Shown in pieces: positions 1-6,153 of a DNA stretch of 9,410 bases. The stretch comes from Oribacterium sp. UBA3737 (GTDB lineage Bacteria > Bacillota_A > Clostridia > Lachnospirales > Lachnospiraceae). The first letter of the stretch is position 1. Each line of letters begins with the position of its first letter. The notes below the pieces were generated by a model. The model saw nothing but the letters and a program-made list of their open reading frames with translations. It did not search any database and had not been told where the DNA came from. The position numbers and the translations under genes were made by a program. The stretch lies in assembly GCA_002371295.1 (NCBI GenBank), contig DFGZ01000056.1, positions 193-9,602 of the forward strand, read 5' to 3'.

Positions 1-36
1 TGTTGTTCCTAAGTCAATACCGATTATCTTTCCCAT
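1..36 (-). CDS. dnaK: Chaperone protein DnaK (Hsp70), N-terminal 12 codons only
   Basis: The gene runs off the left edge and only its first residues, MGKIIGIDLGTT, are visible. This is the invariant phosphate-1 loop at the start of the Hsp70 ATPase domain, where the IDLGTT motif contacts ATP. DnaK is the cytosolic ATP-driven chaperone that binds exposed hydrophobic segments, with DnaJ stimulating hydrolysis and GrpE releasing ADP. An AGGAGA ribosome binding site lies about 7 nt before the ATG. It follows grpE in the same direction after a 118-bp gap, as the third gene of the CIRCE-controlled operon. Identity is secure from motif plus context, but nothing can be said about the rest of the protein. 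Confidence 0.95.
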   Translation of the reverse strand, partial: MGKIIGIDLGTT

Positions 37-154
37 ATGATTTCTCCTTTTTTATTCAAAACAAAACTGTAATCTGTTTATACCTGTCCTGCCGTTTCAG
101 CACTTAAGCCTCCGGAGGACTTCATCGAAAAAGCTGATGCTGTTTCGCTATGAA

Positions 155-787
155 CTATTTCTTCACCTTGACCATGCTGTGTCTTACAACCTGATCCTTA
201 TAGGTGTATCCCTTCTGAAGATCCTGAGTGATGGTATCCTCTTCCACATCACTTTCGGTATCGGTCATGACCGCATTGTGAAGGTTCGGATCGAATTTCT
301 CCCCCTCTGCCTTAATGGCCTTTACCTGAAGATCCTCAAACATCTTCTGGATCTGCTTATAGATGCCCTGAACGCCTTTTGTGAAGGCATCATCCTCATC
401 TTCCTTTTCAACAGTCAGAAGTGCTCTTTCAAAATTATCAACTACCGGAAGAAGCTTCTCGATAACATCTCTTGCGCCGAAATCGAAATTCTGCATCTTC
501 TCCTTCTCTGTGCGCTTGCGGAAGTTATCAAATTCTGCATACAGTCTTGTATACTTGTCCTTCCAGTCAGCGATCTCCGCCTCGTATTTTTCCTTGAGCT
601 TCTGAGTTCCGGCATCCGCTCCTTCTGATTCAGCATTTTCTTCCTCTGCTGTCTCCTCTGAAGCCTCAGCTCCCTCATTTACCTCTTTTTCATCTGCAGG
701 CTGTACGTTTACTTCCTCTGCCTTGCCTGCATTGGTCTCTTCAGTACCCTGCTCTTCGGAAGACTGTTTCAATTCTTCGTCTTTCAA
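155..787 (-). CDS. grpE: GrpE nucleotide exchange factor, TTG start
   Basis: This is the 210-aa co-chaperone that opens the DnaK nucleotide cleft and releases ADP, acting as a cytosolic homodimer. Residues 1-60 are very acidic and probably disordered. Residues 62-100 form the charged long helix of the dimer stalk, with the core LYAEFDNFRKR. Residues 105-155 are the four-helix bundle region. The C-terminal beta domain carries the family signature around residues 193-208 (GYTYKDQVVRHSMVKV). The frame stays open to a TTG at 805, but that TTG lacks a ribosome binding site and AGGAGG lies inside the extension at 793-798. I therefore start at the TTG at 787, 5 nt after that site; no in-frame ATG fits. 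The gene sits between hrcA (69 bp) and dnaK in the CIRCE operon. Confidence 0.96.
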   Translation of the reverse strand: MKDEELKQSSEEQGTEETNAGKAEEVNVQPADEKEVNEGAEASEETAEEENAESEGADAGTQKLKEKYEAEIADWKDKYTRLYAEFDNFRKRTEKEKMQNFDFGARDVIEKLLPVVDNFERALLTVEKEDEDDAFTKGVQGIYKQIQKMFEDLQVKAIKAEGEKFDPNLHNAVMTDTESDVEEDTITQDLQKGYTYKDQVVRHSMVKVKK

Positions 788-792
788 GATAA

Positions 793-798
793 CCTCCT
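793..798 (-). promoter_or_regulatory. Ribosome binding site that fixes the grpE TTG start
   Basis: The minus strand reads AGGAGG, then TTATC, then TTG AAA GAC GAA. The near-perfect Shine-Dalgarno sequence at 5-nt spacing supports TTG787 as initiator over the in-frame TTG at 805, whose extended reading frame would run through this site. Confidence 0.8.
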
Positions 799-856
799 GT
801 TTCAAGTCCCTAAGGACCTACTATATAAAAACTGTCTTAACAGCATTTTAACCCTG

Positions 857-1888
857 CTACTGAAATGCCTGATCCATCTCGCTTTGAAGCTTGCTGAGTA
901 TCTCAAGCACCTTTTCATAATCCATACGCTTCGGCCCTATGACGCCGATCGTTCCCTTAAGTCCGTTGCCCAGCTCATAGCTTGCTGTTACCACAGAACA
1001 ATCCGCCATATTCTGGAGCGGTGACTCATCACCTATGTACACCTGAATAGGTTTCCTGCCTTCTCCCTGCTCCTCGGTTCCCTTGACCAGGGCTGCCAGC
1101 TCTTCCTTTGTCTCAAAGGCACTTATGAGCTTTGATGCATTGCCCGCTTCGGTAAGCTCCGGATATTTGAAGATATTTGTGGCTCCAGATGTATAAATCT
1201 GGGAATCTCCGAACTTGATATCCAGAACATCCACTATTCCGGAAACTATGGCTTTTATGGTCTTCTTGTGGCTCGTTCTCGCCAGAAGCTGTGCAAGACG
1301 CCCCTCTGTTATATCCTCAACACAGAGTCCGCTGAGTTCATCATTCAGAAGCATGTTAATGCTCAGAACCCGGTTAAAATCAAGTTCCTCGGAATCATCG
1401 ATAAGAACTGTAGCTGTCTTTACGATGTTCCCCTGCATCATGATGACCAGAAGAAGTCTCTTTGAGTCAACGAGAGATGTCTGAATAAATTTAATCTTGT
1501 TTGTTCTTATGGATGGCCCGGTGACAACTGCAGCATAATTCGTATTCTCTGCAAGATTCTTTACCAATGTCTTCAGGGTAGTTTCAAGTCTGTCTACCTT
1601 CTCAAACATCTGCGTCTTTACATCATCGATTTCATGCTGATGTGATTCCATCAGCTGATCCACGTAAAAACGGTATCCTTTGTCGCTCGGAATACGTCCT
1701 GCCGAGGTGTGAGGCTGAAGGATATAGCCCATCTCCTCAAGGTCACTCATCTCATTTCTAATGGTGGCAGAACTAAGATTTAACCCTGAATACTTACTGA
1801 TGGTTCGTGAGCCCACCGGTTCTCCGGTTTCAAGATAATTTTTTATTATCGTAGTCAGGATAACGACCTTGCGTTGATCCAGTTCCAT
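857..1888 (-). CDS. hrcA: Heat-inducible transcription repressor HrcA
   Basis: HrcA is the dimeric repressor that binds CIRCE operators and shuts off class I heat-shock genes; its activity depends on GroEL in studied Firmicutes. From the ATG at 1888 the protein is 343 aa, the usual family length. Residues 1-77 form the winged-helix DNA-binding domain: the helix-turn-helix lies around SRTISKYSGLNLSSATIRNE and the wing around LQPHTSAGRIPSDKGYRF. The rest is the GAF-like and inserted dimerisation region, with the conserved GVIGPKRMDYEKV segment near the C-terminus. The frame is open to a GTG at 1921, but that codon lies inside the CIRCE element. ATG1888 has AAAGGAGG 7 nt upstream (1896-1903) and gives the canonical MELDQRKVVIL start. 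It is first in the operon and directly downstream of its own operator, so it is autoregulated. Confidence 0.98.
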   Translation of the reverse strand: MELDQRKVVILTTIIKNYLETGEPVGSRTISKYSGLNLSSATIRNEMSDLEEMGYILQPHTSAGRIPSDKGYRFYVDQLMESHQHEIDDVKTQMFEKVDRLETTLKTLVKNLAENTNYAAVVTGPSIRTNKIKFIQTSLVDSKRLLLVIMMQGNIVKTATVLIDDSEELDFNRVLSINMLLNDELSGLCVEDITEGRLAQLLARTSHKKTIKAIVSGIVDVLDIKFGDSQIYTSGATNIFKYPELTEAGNASKLISAFETKEELAALVKGTEEQGEGRKPIQVYIGDESPLQNMADCSVVTASYELGNGLKGTIGVIGPKRMDYEKVLEILSKLQSEMDQAFQ

Positions 1889-1914
1889 CTGTCCGCCTCC
1901 TTTGTTAAACTCTG

Positions 1915-1941
1915 TTAGCACTCAAAATATTGGAGTGCTAA
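1915..1941. promoter_or_regulatory. CIRCE heat-shock operator
   Basis: This is a perfect match to the CIRCE consensus: TTAGCACTC at 1915-1923, a 9-bp spacer at 1924-1932, and GAGTGCTAA at 1933-1941. It lies between the consensus promoter and the hrcA ribosome binding site, just downstream of the predicted transcription start. HrcA bound here would block transcription of hrcA-grpE-dnaK, and the same repeat can fold as a hairpin at the 5' end of the mRNA. No second copy is seen in the window. Confidence 0.98.
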
Positions 1942-1953
1942 CATCTGAGTGTT

Positions 1954-1982
1954 ATAATACTCGCCTTACTATTTTCTGTCAA
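1954..1982 (-). promoter_or_regulatory. Sigma-A promoter of the hrcA-grpE-dnaK operon
   Basis: On the minus strand there is a perfect -35 TTGACA (1977-1982), a 17-bp spacer, and a -10 TATTAT (1954-1959). Transcription should start near 1947, placing CIRCE at the very beginning of the transcript. This is the standard vegetative-promoter-plus-CIRCE arrangement of class I heat-shock operons. Confidence 0.92.
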
Positions 1983-2062
1983 GAGATTTAGCCCGGAGGA
2001 ATTGTGAAATAATAATGAAAAAACTTATCGTCCGCAGTCCGGAGGGATGTATCACCGGCATC

Positions 2063-2092
2063 AAAAAAGGAGCTGTCCCACGACAGCTCCTT
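2063..2092 (-). terminator. Intrinsic terminator of the 3D-domain gene
   Basis: An 11-bp perfect stem (AAGGAGCTGTC at 2067-2077 and GACAGCTCCTT at 2082-2092) closes a 4-nt loop. On the minus strand it is followed by a T run (complement of 2063-2068). It lies about 80 bp after the stop of the 3D gene and upstream of the hrcA promoter, so it insulates the heat-shock operon from read-through. Confidence 0.93.
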
Positions 2093-2174
2093 CATCCAAC
2101 GTATATCCTCATCAGATACCGTACATATTCAGATGTCTTTATAATAAATGCCGGCTACGTTTCCTGTTTTATGA

Positions 2175-2768
2175 TCACCCGTTATAGACAGCAAGATAAA
2201 CATCAGCATAACGCCACCCCAGTTCAGTAACTCCGGCCGCTTCTGCATAGGTATTATAGTAAATATCGATCATATTTCCTCTCACACCGCTTCCAATGTC
2301 CTCCACAGTATATACCGTATTGTTTATGAACACTTTGGTTCCCATGGGAAGTACTGACAGGTCCGCTGCTATGGTATGATCAGCTATAGTAGGAGCTCCG
2401 GAATAAGTGACTCCACCTCCATAGTATCCGGTAATTTTGAATTCACCAAGACGAGCGCCCTTTACATAGTGGGTAGATTCCTCTGTGACCTTGTCACCGA
2501 TAGGTGTCTCTCCCGGTCTTGCAGAAGCCTTCAGCTTAGCGAGCTCTTCAAGATGAGCGGTAAGTACTTCTTCCGCATACATCTCCGACTGAATTTCCGC
2601 ATCAAGCTCAGCATCTGTAGATGTCTCTAATGTATAGCCATTTACGAGGGAAGTGTCAGTCCACTCCGAACCTGTCGGATTGGAACCCTCCGCCGCAAGA
2701 GCAGAAGATGAAACAACTACAGCAAGCATCACGGCCGCTGCCATCGTTTTTAGTTCTGCTGATTTCAT
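2175..2768 (-). CDS. Secreted 3D-domain (double-psi beta-barrel) cell-wall protein
   Basis: A 197-aa exported protein. Residues 1-26 are a signal peptide with a basic start, a hydrophobic core (AAAVMLAVVVSSS) and a likely signal peptidase I site after ALA. Residues 50-82 are a charged, helix-prone linker. Residues 108-196 match the 3D domain, named for three aspartates, seen here as AAD (D136), EDIG (D157) and IDIY (D168), with FKITGYY at its start and the usual LPMGTKVFIN segment. Family members include YocH and YuiC of Bacillus and the C-termini of Rpf-like proteins; the fold resembles the MltA catalytic barrel, so peptidoglycan cleavage in wall remodelling or growth is plausible but not shown. 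The common N-terminal LysM or SH3 wall-binding repeats are absent. AGGAGG lies 9 nt before the ATG. It is a monocistronic unit with its own terminator. Confidence 0.88.
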   Translation of the reverse strand: MKSAELKTMAAAVMLAVVVSSSALAAEGSNPTGSEWTDTSLVNGYTLETSTDAELDAEIQSEMYAEEVLTAHLEELAKLKASARPGETPIGDKVTEESTHYVKGARLGEFKITGYYGGGVTYSGAPTIADHTIAADLSVLPMGTKVFINNTVYTVEDIGSGVRGNMIDIYYNTYAEAAGVTELGWRYADVYLAVYNG

Positions 2769-3044
2769 ATAAATATTCCTCCTGATAATCCCATGACCGC
2801 AGAGTCATCACTGCTGATCATGTATGATGAGAATGTCAATAGTCAACTCATCTCTCATTTGTTTTTTCCATATGCAGCCACATCAAGACCTTAATACACA
2901 TAAAAATTTTGGTCAACTTACTTTTTTATAACCAAATTGTTATATTCCTATTATTTTTATTTTATAAATTCAGCAATCCTGCACTTATCAGAATACAATC
3001 CCACTCGATACAGGCAAAGAACAACCTGTTATGATAATCCACCT
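2769..3044. other. AT-rich spacer between holA and the 3D gene
   Basis: No coding capacity is convincing on either strand. The part at 2900-2970 is very AT-rich. On the minus strand three TTGAC words appear (complements at 2835-2839, 2842-2846 and 2911-2915), two of them 7 bp apart. An imperfect inverted repeat, CATGA...TCATG with inner GCAG...CTGC, spans 2792-2822 just upstream of the ribosome binding site. No strong U-tract hairpin follows holA, so its transcript may end weakly here or read into the 3D gene. Confidence 0.6.
2817..2846 (-). promoter_or_regulatory. Possible promoter of the 3D gene
   Basis: TTGACT (2841-2846), an 18-bp spacer and CATGAT (2817-2822) give a 5/6 and 4/6 match to sigma-A boxes, with a leader of about 40 nt. 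The -10 would lie inside an inverted repeat (2792-2822), which could act as an operator. The -10 is poor, and an overlapping perfect TTGACA at 2834-2839 has no partner at proper spacing, so this is tentative. Confidence 0.3.
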
Positions 3045-4061
3045 TTAAACCGTAAGAATAAGTTCTACAGCCATACGGTCTGAGAGATTTCCGCTCTTTA
3101 TAGCCTCATCATAATCCAGACATCTCGAAATATAATTTTCTATTCCATCCAGAGAATAATGCTTTGCCTGATTCTGAAGCCTGCCAAGGATCCACGGCGT
3201 TACTCCCACATATTTAGCCGCCTCCTGTCCCGTCATGCCCCTGGTCACAGACTCTTTTGTGAGCAGCAGCTGATTGAAATTACGTCTCATAAGACTGAGT
3301 ATCTTCATAGGAGCTTCCTGCAATGTCAAAAGGTCAGCATAATACTTAAGCGCTTTATCGGTATTCCCCAGACTCATTTCCGTGATCATATCAAAGACTC
3401 TGTCTTCAACGTTCTGTGAGCAGATCATCTCAACATCCTCATCCTCAATTATCTCTCTTTCGCCTGTATAAGCGATGAGTTTTTCCAGCTCCGAAGCGAT
3501 ATTGTCCATACTGTCTCCCGCTTTCGAGAGCACCAGGTCCATGGTAGAACTTCTGATCTTCTTCCCGGCATTTGAAAGATATCTGGCTGCCCATTTGGCG
3601 AGCTGTCCATGGTCCTGCATCCCCATCTCGCAGGCAAAGCCGTTCTTCTGAATAAGCTTGTACAGCCTGCCCCTCTTGTCCACCTCACCTTCAATGAACA
3701 TAAGGTGAGCCGTATCCGGATAATGTTCTGTGTCCTCCAGGAATTTAAGAAGCTTTTCAGGCGGAGTCTTCTTGAACCACTGGCTGTCTCCAATTATCAC
3801 AAGTCTTCCTTCATTGCCCCCGAAGGTAAAGGGGATGGTATTCAAAAGATCAATGAGCTCATCCACATCCGGCGCCCCGTCATAAAAGGTATACGCCATA
3901 CCCTCCTCTCCGCCGAAGGCCTTTCTGAAGGCTTTCTTATAAGAAAGCTTGAGATACTCTTCCGATCCGTAAATAAGATAATACGGTTTGAAATTACCGC
4001 TTTTCAGGTCATCTCCCAGCTTTAGGTATTCATTATCATTTTCTTTTTTTCCGTAAGCCAT
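3045..4061 (-). CDS. holA: DNA polymerase III subunit delta
   Basis: HolA is the clamp-loader subunit that contacts the sliding clamp, cracks its interface and loads it at primed sites with tau/gamma and delta-prime. The 338-aa product has the usual length. Residues 25-50 hold the degenerate N-terminal AAA+ motif (KPYYLIYGSEEYL), where a real Walker A is not expected. Residues 85-135 form the core strand-and-helix segment (GRLVIIGDSQWFKK, HLMFIEGEVDKRGRLYK). Residues 218-335 are the helical collar domain (RVFDMITEMSLGNTDKALKYY, ILSLMRRNFNQLLL). An ATG at 4073 is in frame, but GGAG sits 6 nt before the ATG at 4061, which I prefer. It has its own extended -10 promoter after the putP terminators. 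In Bacillus holA (yqeN) lies in the same wider neighbourhood as hemW and hrcA. Confidence 0.95.
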   Translation of the reverse strand: MAYGKKENDNEYLKLGDDLKSGNFKPYYLIYGSEEYLKLSYKKAFRKAFGGEEGMAYTFYDGAPDVDELIDLLNTIPFTFGGNEGRLVIIGDSQWFKKTPPEKLLKFLEDTEHYPDTAHLMFIEGEVDKRGRLYKLIQKNGFACEMGMQDHGQLAKWAARYLSNAGKKIRSSTMDLVLSKAGDSMDNIASELEKLIAYTGEREIIEDEDVEMICSQNVEDRVFDMITEMSLGNTDKALKYYADLLTLQEAPMKILSLMRRNFNQLLLTKESVTRGMTGQEAAKYVGVTPWILGRLQNQAKHYSLDGIENYISRCLDYDEAIKSGNLSDRMAVELILTV

Positions 4062-4089
4062 ATAGAACTCCATTCAAGAAATTAAAAGC

Positions 4090-4118
4090 ATTATAGCAGA
4101 ATGCCTTTATTTTTACGA
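4090..4118 (-). promoter_or_regulatory. Extended -10 promoter of holA
   Basis: The minus strand reads TGCTATAAT, a perfect -10 (complement 4090-4095) with the extended TG motif. The -35 position at 17-bp spacing holds only TCGTAA (4113-4118), tolerable for an extended -10 promoter. The start near 4083 leaves about 21 nt before ATG4061 and only about 10 nt before ATG4073, which supports the shorter holA start. Confidence 0.7.
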
Positions 4119-4120
4119 GC

Positions 4121-4154
4121 ACACAAAAACGGTTCCGCCTGAATGCAGGAACCG
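4121..4154 (-). terminator. Second, tandem intrinsic terminator downstream of putP
   Basis: On the minus strand CGGTTCC (4148-4154) pairs with GGAACCG (4130-4136), continued after one bulged T by GC/GC around a 6-nt loop, then TTTTTGTG. It follows the longer putP hairpin by about 10 nt and lies immediately before the holA promoter, so it acts as a backup terminator separating the two units. Confidence 0.85.
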
Positions 4155-4157
4155 CGT

Positions 4158-4264
4158 TAAATAAAAAATGCCGTGAGATCGCACCGGCTCACCCGATTGA
4201 AATAATGTCCTGCCGGACCGGTTCTTTCAACCCGCAAGCCCTGGTACATATCCCACGGCATTTT
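4158..4264 (-). terminator. Long hairpin in the putP 3' UTR, likely terminator and possible small RNA
   Basis: A single rod-like fold of about 96 nt starts 19 nt after the putP stop. The base helix joins 4165-4179 with 4250-4264 (TGCCGTG/CACGGCA core plus A/T pairs). Further helices join 4181-4185 with 4243-4247, 4186-4190 with 4236-4240, 4196-4202 with 4225-4231, and 4207-4210 with 4215-4218 under a GGCA loop. The minus strand then reads TTTTTTATTT, the release tract. Four positions that are A-C mismatches on the plus strand become G-U pairs on the minus strand, so the RNA is made from the minus strand. I match it to no known RNA family. Confidence 0.7.
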
Positions 4265-4283
4265 CAATTTACTGTATGATGTA

Positions 4284-5894
4284 TCAATCCTGAACTACAG
4301 CCTTTGCCAAAGCCTCTCTTGCATCATTACGTACCCTAAAGCCGGCTTCACCCTTGCTAAGAAGCGCAACCTCATCGAATGTTTTCTGCACTTCCTTTGA
4401 AGGAGCAAATGTAAGAAGAGATACGACCACATTTACAAGAAGCGCAACCGCAAATGCAGGAAGCAGCTCATAAATGGCAAACACGCCGCCCATTGGAGCA
4501 ACGAGATATTTCCATACGAATACCATAAGTCCGCCTGCGAACATTCCGGCCGTAGCTCCGCCTCTTGAGCTTCTCTTCCAGAAAAGAGCCAGGATCATGA
4601 CAGGTCCGAAGGCCGCTCCGAAGCCAGCCCATGCAAAGGACACTACTCTGAATACACTGCTGTCAGGATTCCAAGCAAGGAATACAGCAATAACAGCAAT
4701 TGCTACTACAGTGATACGTGCAACAAACATTGATGTCTTCTGATCAAGCTTGATATGAAGGAAATCCCTCATTATATCCTCAGACATACTGCTCGCTGCA
4801 GCAAGAAGCTGAGAATCCGCCGTTGACATGGTAGCCGCAAGGATACCGGCCATGATGACACCTGCTATGATGGAGAAAAACACTCCGTTTTTACTCATGA
4901 GATCCGAAAGACGGATGATGATGGTCTCTGACTCTGAGCTTGTCTCAAGGAAAGGAACCTTACCTGCTACTGAAACACTGTAACCGATGAAGCCGATGAG
5001 AACTGCCACAGCCATTGAAAGGAATGCCCATACAGCAGCGATACGTCTCGAAATCTTGATCTCCTCAGGATCTCTTATAGCCATAAATCTGAGAAGGATA
5101 TGAGGCATACCGAAGTATCCGAGTCCCCATGCAAGCGTTGAAACGATAGATAGTCCTCCGAATACAGCTGCCTTTCCTGTTGATATGTCATAGCCCTGTG
5201 TGAGATTGAGATATCCCGGAAGAGCCTTTGAGTTTTCGATAACAGTACCGATACCACCCGCCTGGGAAATACCGAAGACAATGATTATAAGAAGCGCTAT
5301 AGTCATGACAACCGACTGAATAAGGTCAGTTGTTGAAACCGCAAGAAATCCACCGAGAACCGTATAACCGATGATAACAGCAGCACCGAGAATCATAGCC
5401 ACATGATAATCCCATCCGAAAAGGCTGTTGAACAGTGTTCCTACCGCCTTGAAGCCTGATGCTGTATAAGGGACAAAGAAAATGAGAATGATCACAGCTG
5501 CCATACATGACAATGTACGCTTTCTGTCATCATATCTTCTTGAAAAGAAATCAGGGACCGTGTTTGCTCCTATTTTCTCGGAATATATACGAAGTCTTTT
5601 CGCAACGAGAAGGAAATTGAGATAGGTCCCAACCGCAAGACCGATAACAGTCCAGCCTACCTCTGCTACTCCCGCAAGATATGCAAGCCCTGGAAGCCCC
5701 ATGAGAAGATATGAACTCATATCCGAAGCTTCCGCACTCATGGCAGTCACGATCGGATTAAGTCCACGTCCTCCAAGATAGAAATTCTCGGTATCGCTGG
5801 AACCACCCTTTCGGCTGTAGTAAACGCCGATCCCGATGGTCAGTCCGAGATATGCGATAATTGCGATCAGCACACACATACTAGCACTTGACAT
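4284..5894 (-). CDS. putP: Sodium/solute symporter of the SSS family, probable sodium/proline symporter PutP
   Basis: A 536-aa integral membrane protein that should import its solute with Na+ in the inward gradient. Length and roughly 13 hydrophobic segments fit the LeuT-fold SSS family. The motif AEASDMSSYLLMGLPG (residues 54-69) matches the first Na+/proline-binding helix of E. coli PutP, with D58 equivalent to PutP D55 and S60 to S57. ATMSTADSQLL (354-364) matches the second Na+-site helix, with S357 and T358 equivalent to PutP S340 and T341. GFGAAFGP and the FWKRSSRGGA loop are also typical. Proline is the most likely substrate, but related carriers differ little in these motifs. AGGAGA lies 7 nt before the ATG. 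It is monocistronic, with a 259-bp upstream spacer and tandem terminators downstream. The neighbouring tetR gene may control it (inference). Confidence 0.9.
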   Translation of the reverse strand: MSSASMCVLIAIIAYLGLTIGIGVYYSRKGGSSDTENFYLGGRGLNPIVTAMSAEASDMSSYLLMGLPGLAYLAGVAEVGWTVIGLAVGTYLNFLLVAKRLRIYSEKIGANTVPDFFSRRYDDRKRTLSCMAAVIILIFFVPYTASGFKAVGTLFNSLFGWDYHVAMILGAAVIIGYTVLGGFLAVSTTDLIQSVVMTIALLIIIVFGISQAGGIGTVIENSKALPGYLNLTQGYDISTGKAAVFGGLSIVSTLAWGLGYFGMPHILLRFMAIRDPEEIKISRRIAAVWAFLSMAVAVLIGFIGYSVSVAGKVPFLETSSESETIIIRLSDLMSKNGVFFSIIAGVIMAGILAATMSTADSQLLAAASSMSEDIMRDFLHIKLDQKTSMFVARITVVAIAVIAVFLAWNPDSSVFRVVSFAWAGFGAAFGPVMILALFWKRSSRGGATAGMFAGGLMVFVWKYLVAPMGGVFAIYELLPAFAVALLVNVVVSLLTFAPSKEVQKTFDEVALLSKGEAGFRVRNDAREALAKAVVQD

Positions 5895-5914
5895 ACTTTT
5901 TCTCCTTTTTTGAT

Positions 5915-5982
5915 GTCCACCCCTTTATATTTTCGCCCCGCGAAAGGATGACCCCCTTGTAAAGCTATCGTTCATGCTTTAC
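5915..5982 (-). promoter_or_regulatory. Foldable 5' leader of putP
   Basis: Two hairpins can form in the minus-strand leader. The first pairs GTAAAGC with GCTTTAC (5976-5982 and 5959-5965) around a 10-nt loop. The second pairs GTCATCCTTT (5943-5952) with AAAGGGGTGGAC (5915-5926) with two single bulges, and it encloses or competes with a small TTTCGC/GCGAAA hairpin (5931-5945). The ribosome binding site follows directly. It may be a cis-acting RNA, but it fits no riboswitch consensus I know. Confidence 0.4.
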
Positions 5983-5994
5983 TTATTTACATTT

Positions 5995-6022
5995 CCTATA
6001 TATGCACTGTACTATATCACAA
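5995..6022 (-). promoter_or_regulatory. Possible promoter of putP
   Basis: TTGTGA (6017-6022), 16 bp, then TATAGG (5995-6000) is the best sigma-A-like pair before putP. Both boxes match only partly. It would give a leader of about 95 nt covering the hairpins at 5915-5982 and would place the 32-bp palindrome 22 bp upstream of the -35. Confidence 0.35.
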
Positions 6023-6044
6023 CTTTATTTAGACTAAAATACAG

Positions 6045-6076
6045 AACGGTGTATAGACTATAGTCTATACACCGTT
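6045..6076. promoter_or_regulatory. Perfect 32-bp palindrome upstream of putP, candidate operator
   Basis: AACGGTGTATAGACTA (6045-6060) is followed without spacer by its exact reverse complement (6061-6076). No T run follows directly on either strand (the minus strand has CTGTATTTTAG, the plus strand AATAAAAAACG), so it is a poor intrinsic terminator. It lies 78 bp past tetR and 150 bp before putP. A dyad of this kind suits a dimeric repressor such as the adjacent TetR protein. An extra AGACTA half-site sits at 6031-6036, 24 bp from the one inside the palindrome. It could also stop tetR transcription as a long hairpin. Confidence 0.6.
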
Positions 6077-6153
6077 AATAAAAAACGTCGATTTTCCTTT
6101 ATTTTAAGTCATTTTTCATTAGACTGATAACAGTCCTTTTTCAAGACATCAAA

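Noticed and set aside
106..122. CCTCCGGAGG palindrome between grpE and dnaK
   Set aside because: It is a short 10-bp palindrome in a GC-richer patch, with no T run and no operator resemblance. A role in mRNA processing is possible but unsupported.
137..628. 163-codon plus-strand frame
   Set aside because: It lies antisense to grpE, has no ribosome binding site or family resemblance, and reflects the skewed codon use of the acidic, Lys/Glu-rich gene.
2015..2230. 71-codon plus-strand frame starting MKKLIV
   Set aside because: GGAGG is about 15 nt from its ATG, too far, and the frame runs through the 3D-gene terminator and into the end of the 3D gene. No domain is recognisable.
4165..4264. SRP RNA (4.5S) or tRNA-like gene after putP
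   Set aside because: The rod shape, GGCA tip and GTCC/GGAC helix recall SRP helix 8, but the conserved AGCAGCC internal-loop strand is absent. The 7-bp end helix also lacks a T-arm GTTCRA loop and anticodon arm, so neither family fits.
6122..6140. GACTG-ATAA-CAGTC hairpin followed by CTTTTTC as a terminator after tetR
   Set aside because: The stem is only 5 bp and the T run lies on the plus strand, while tetR is transcribed on the minus strand. There is no plus-strand gene for it to terminate.
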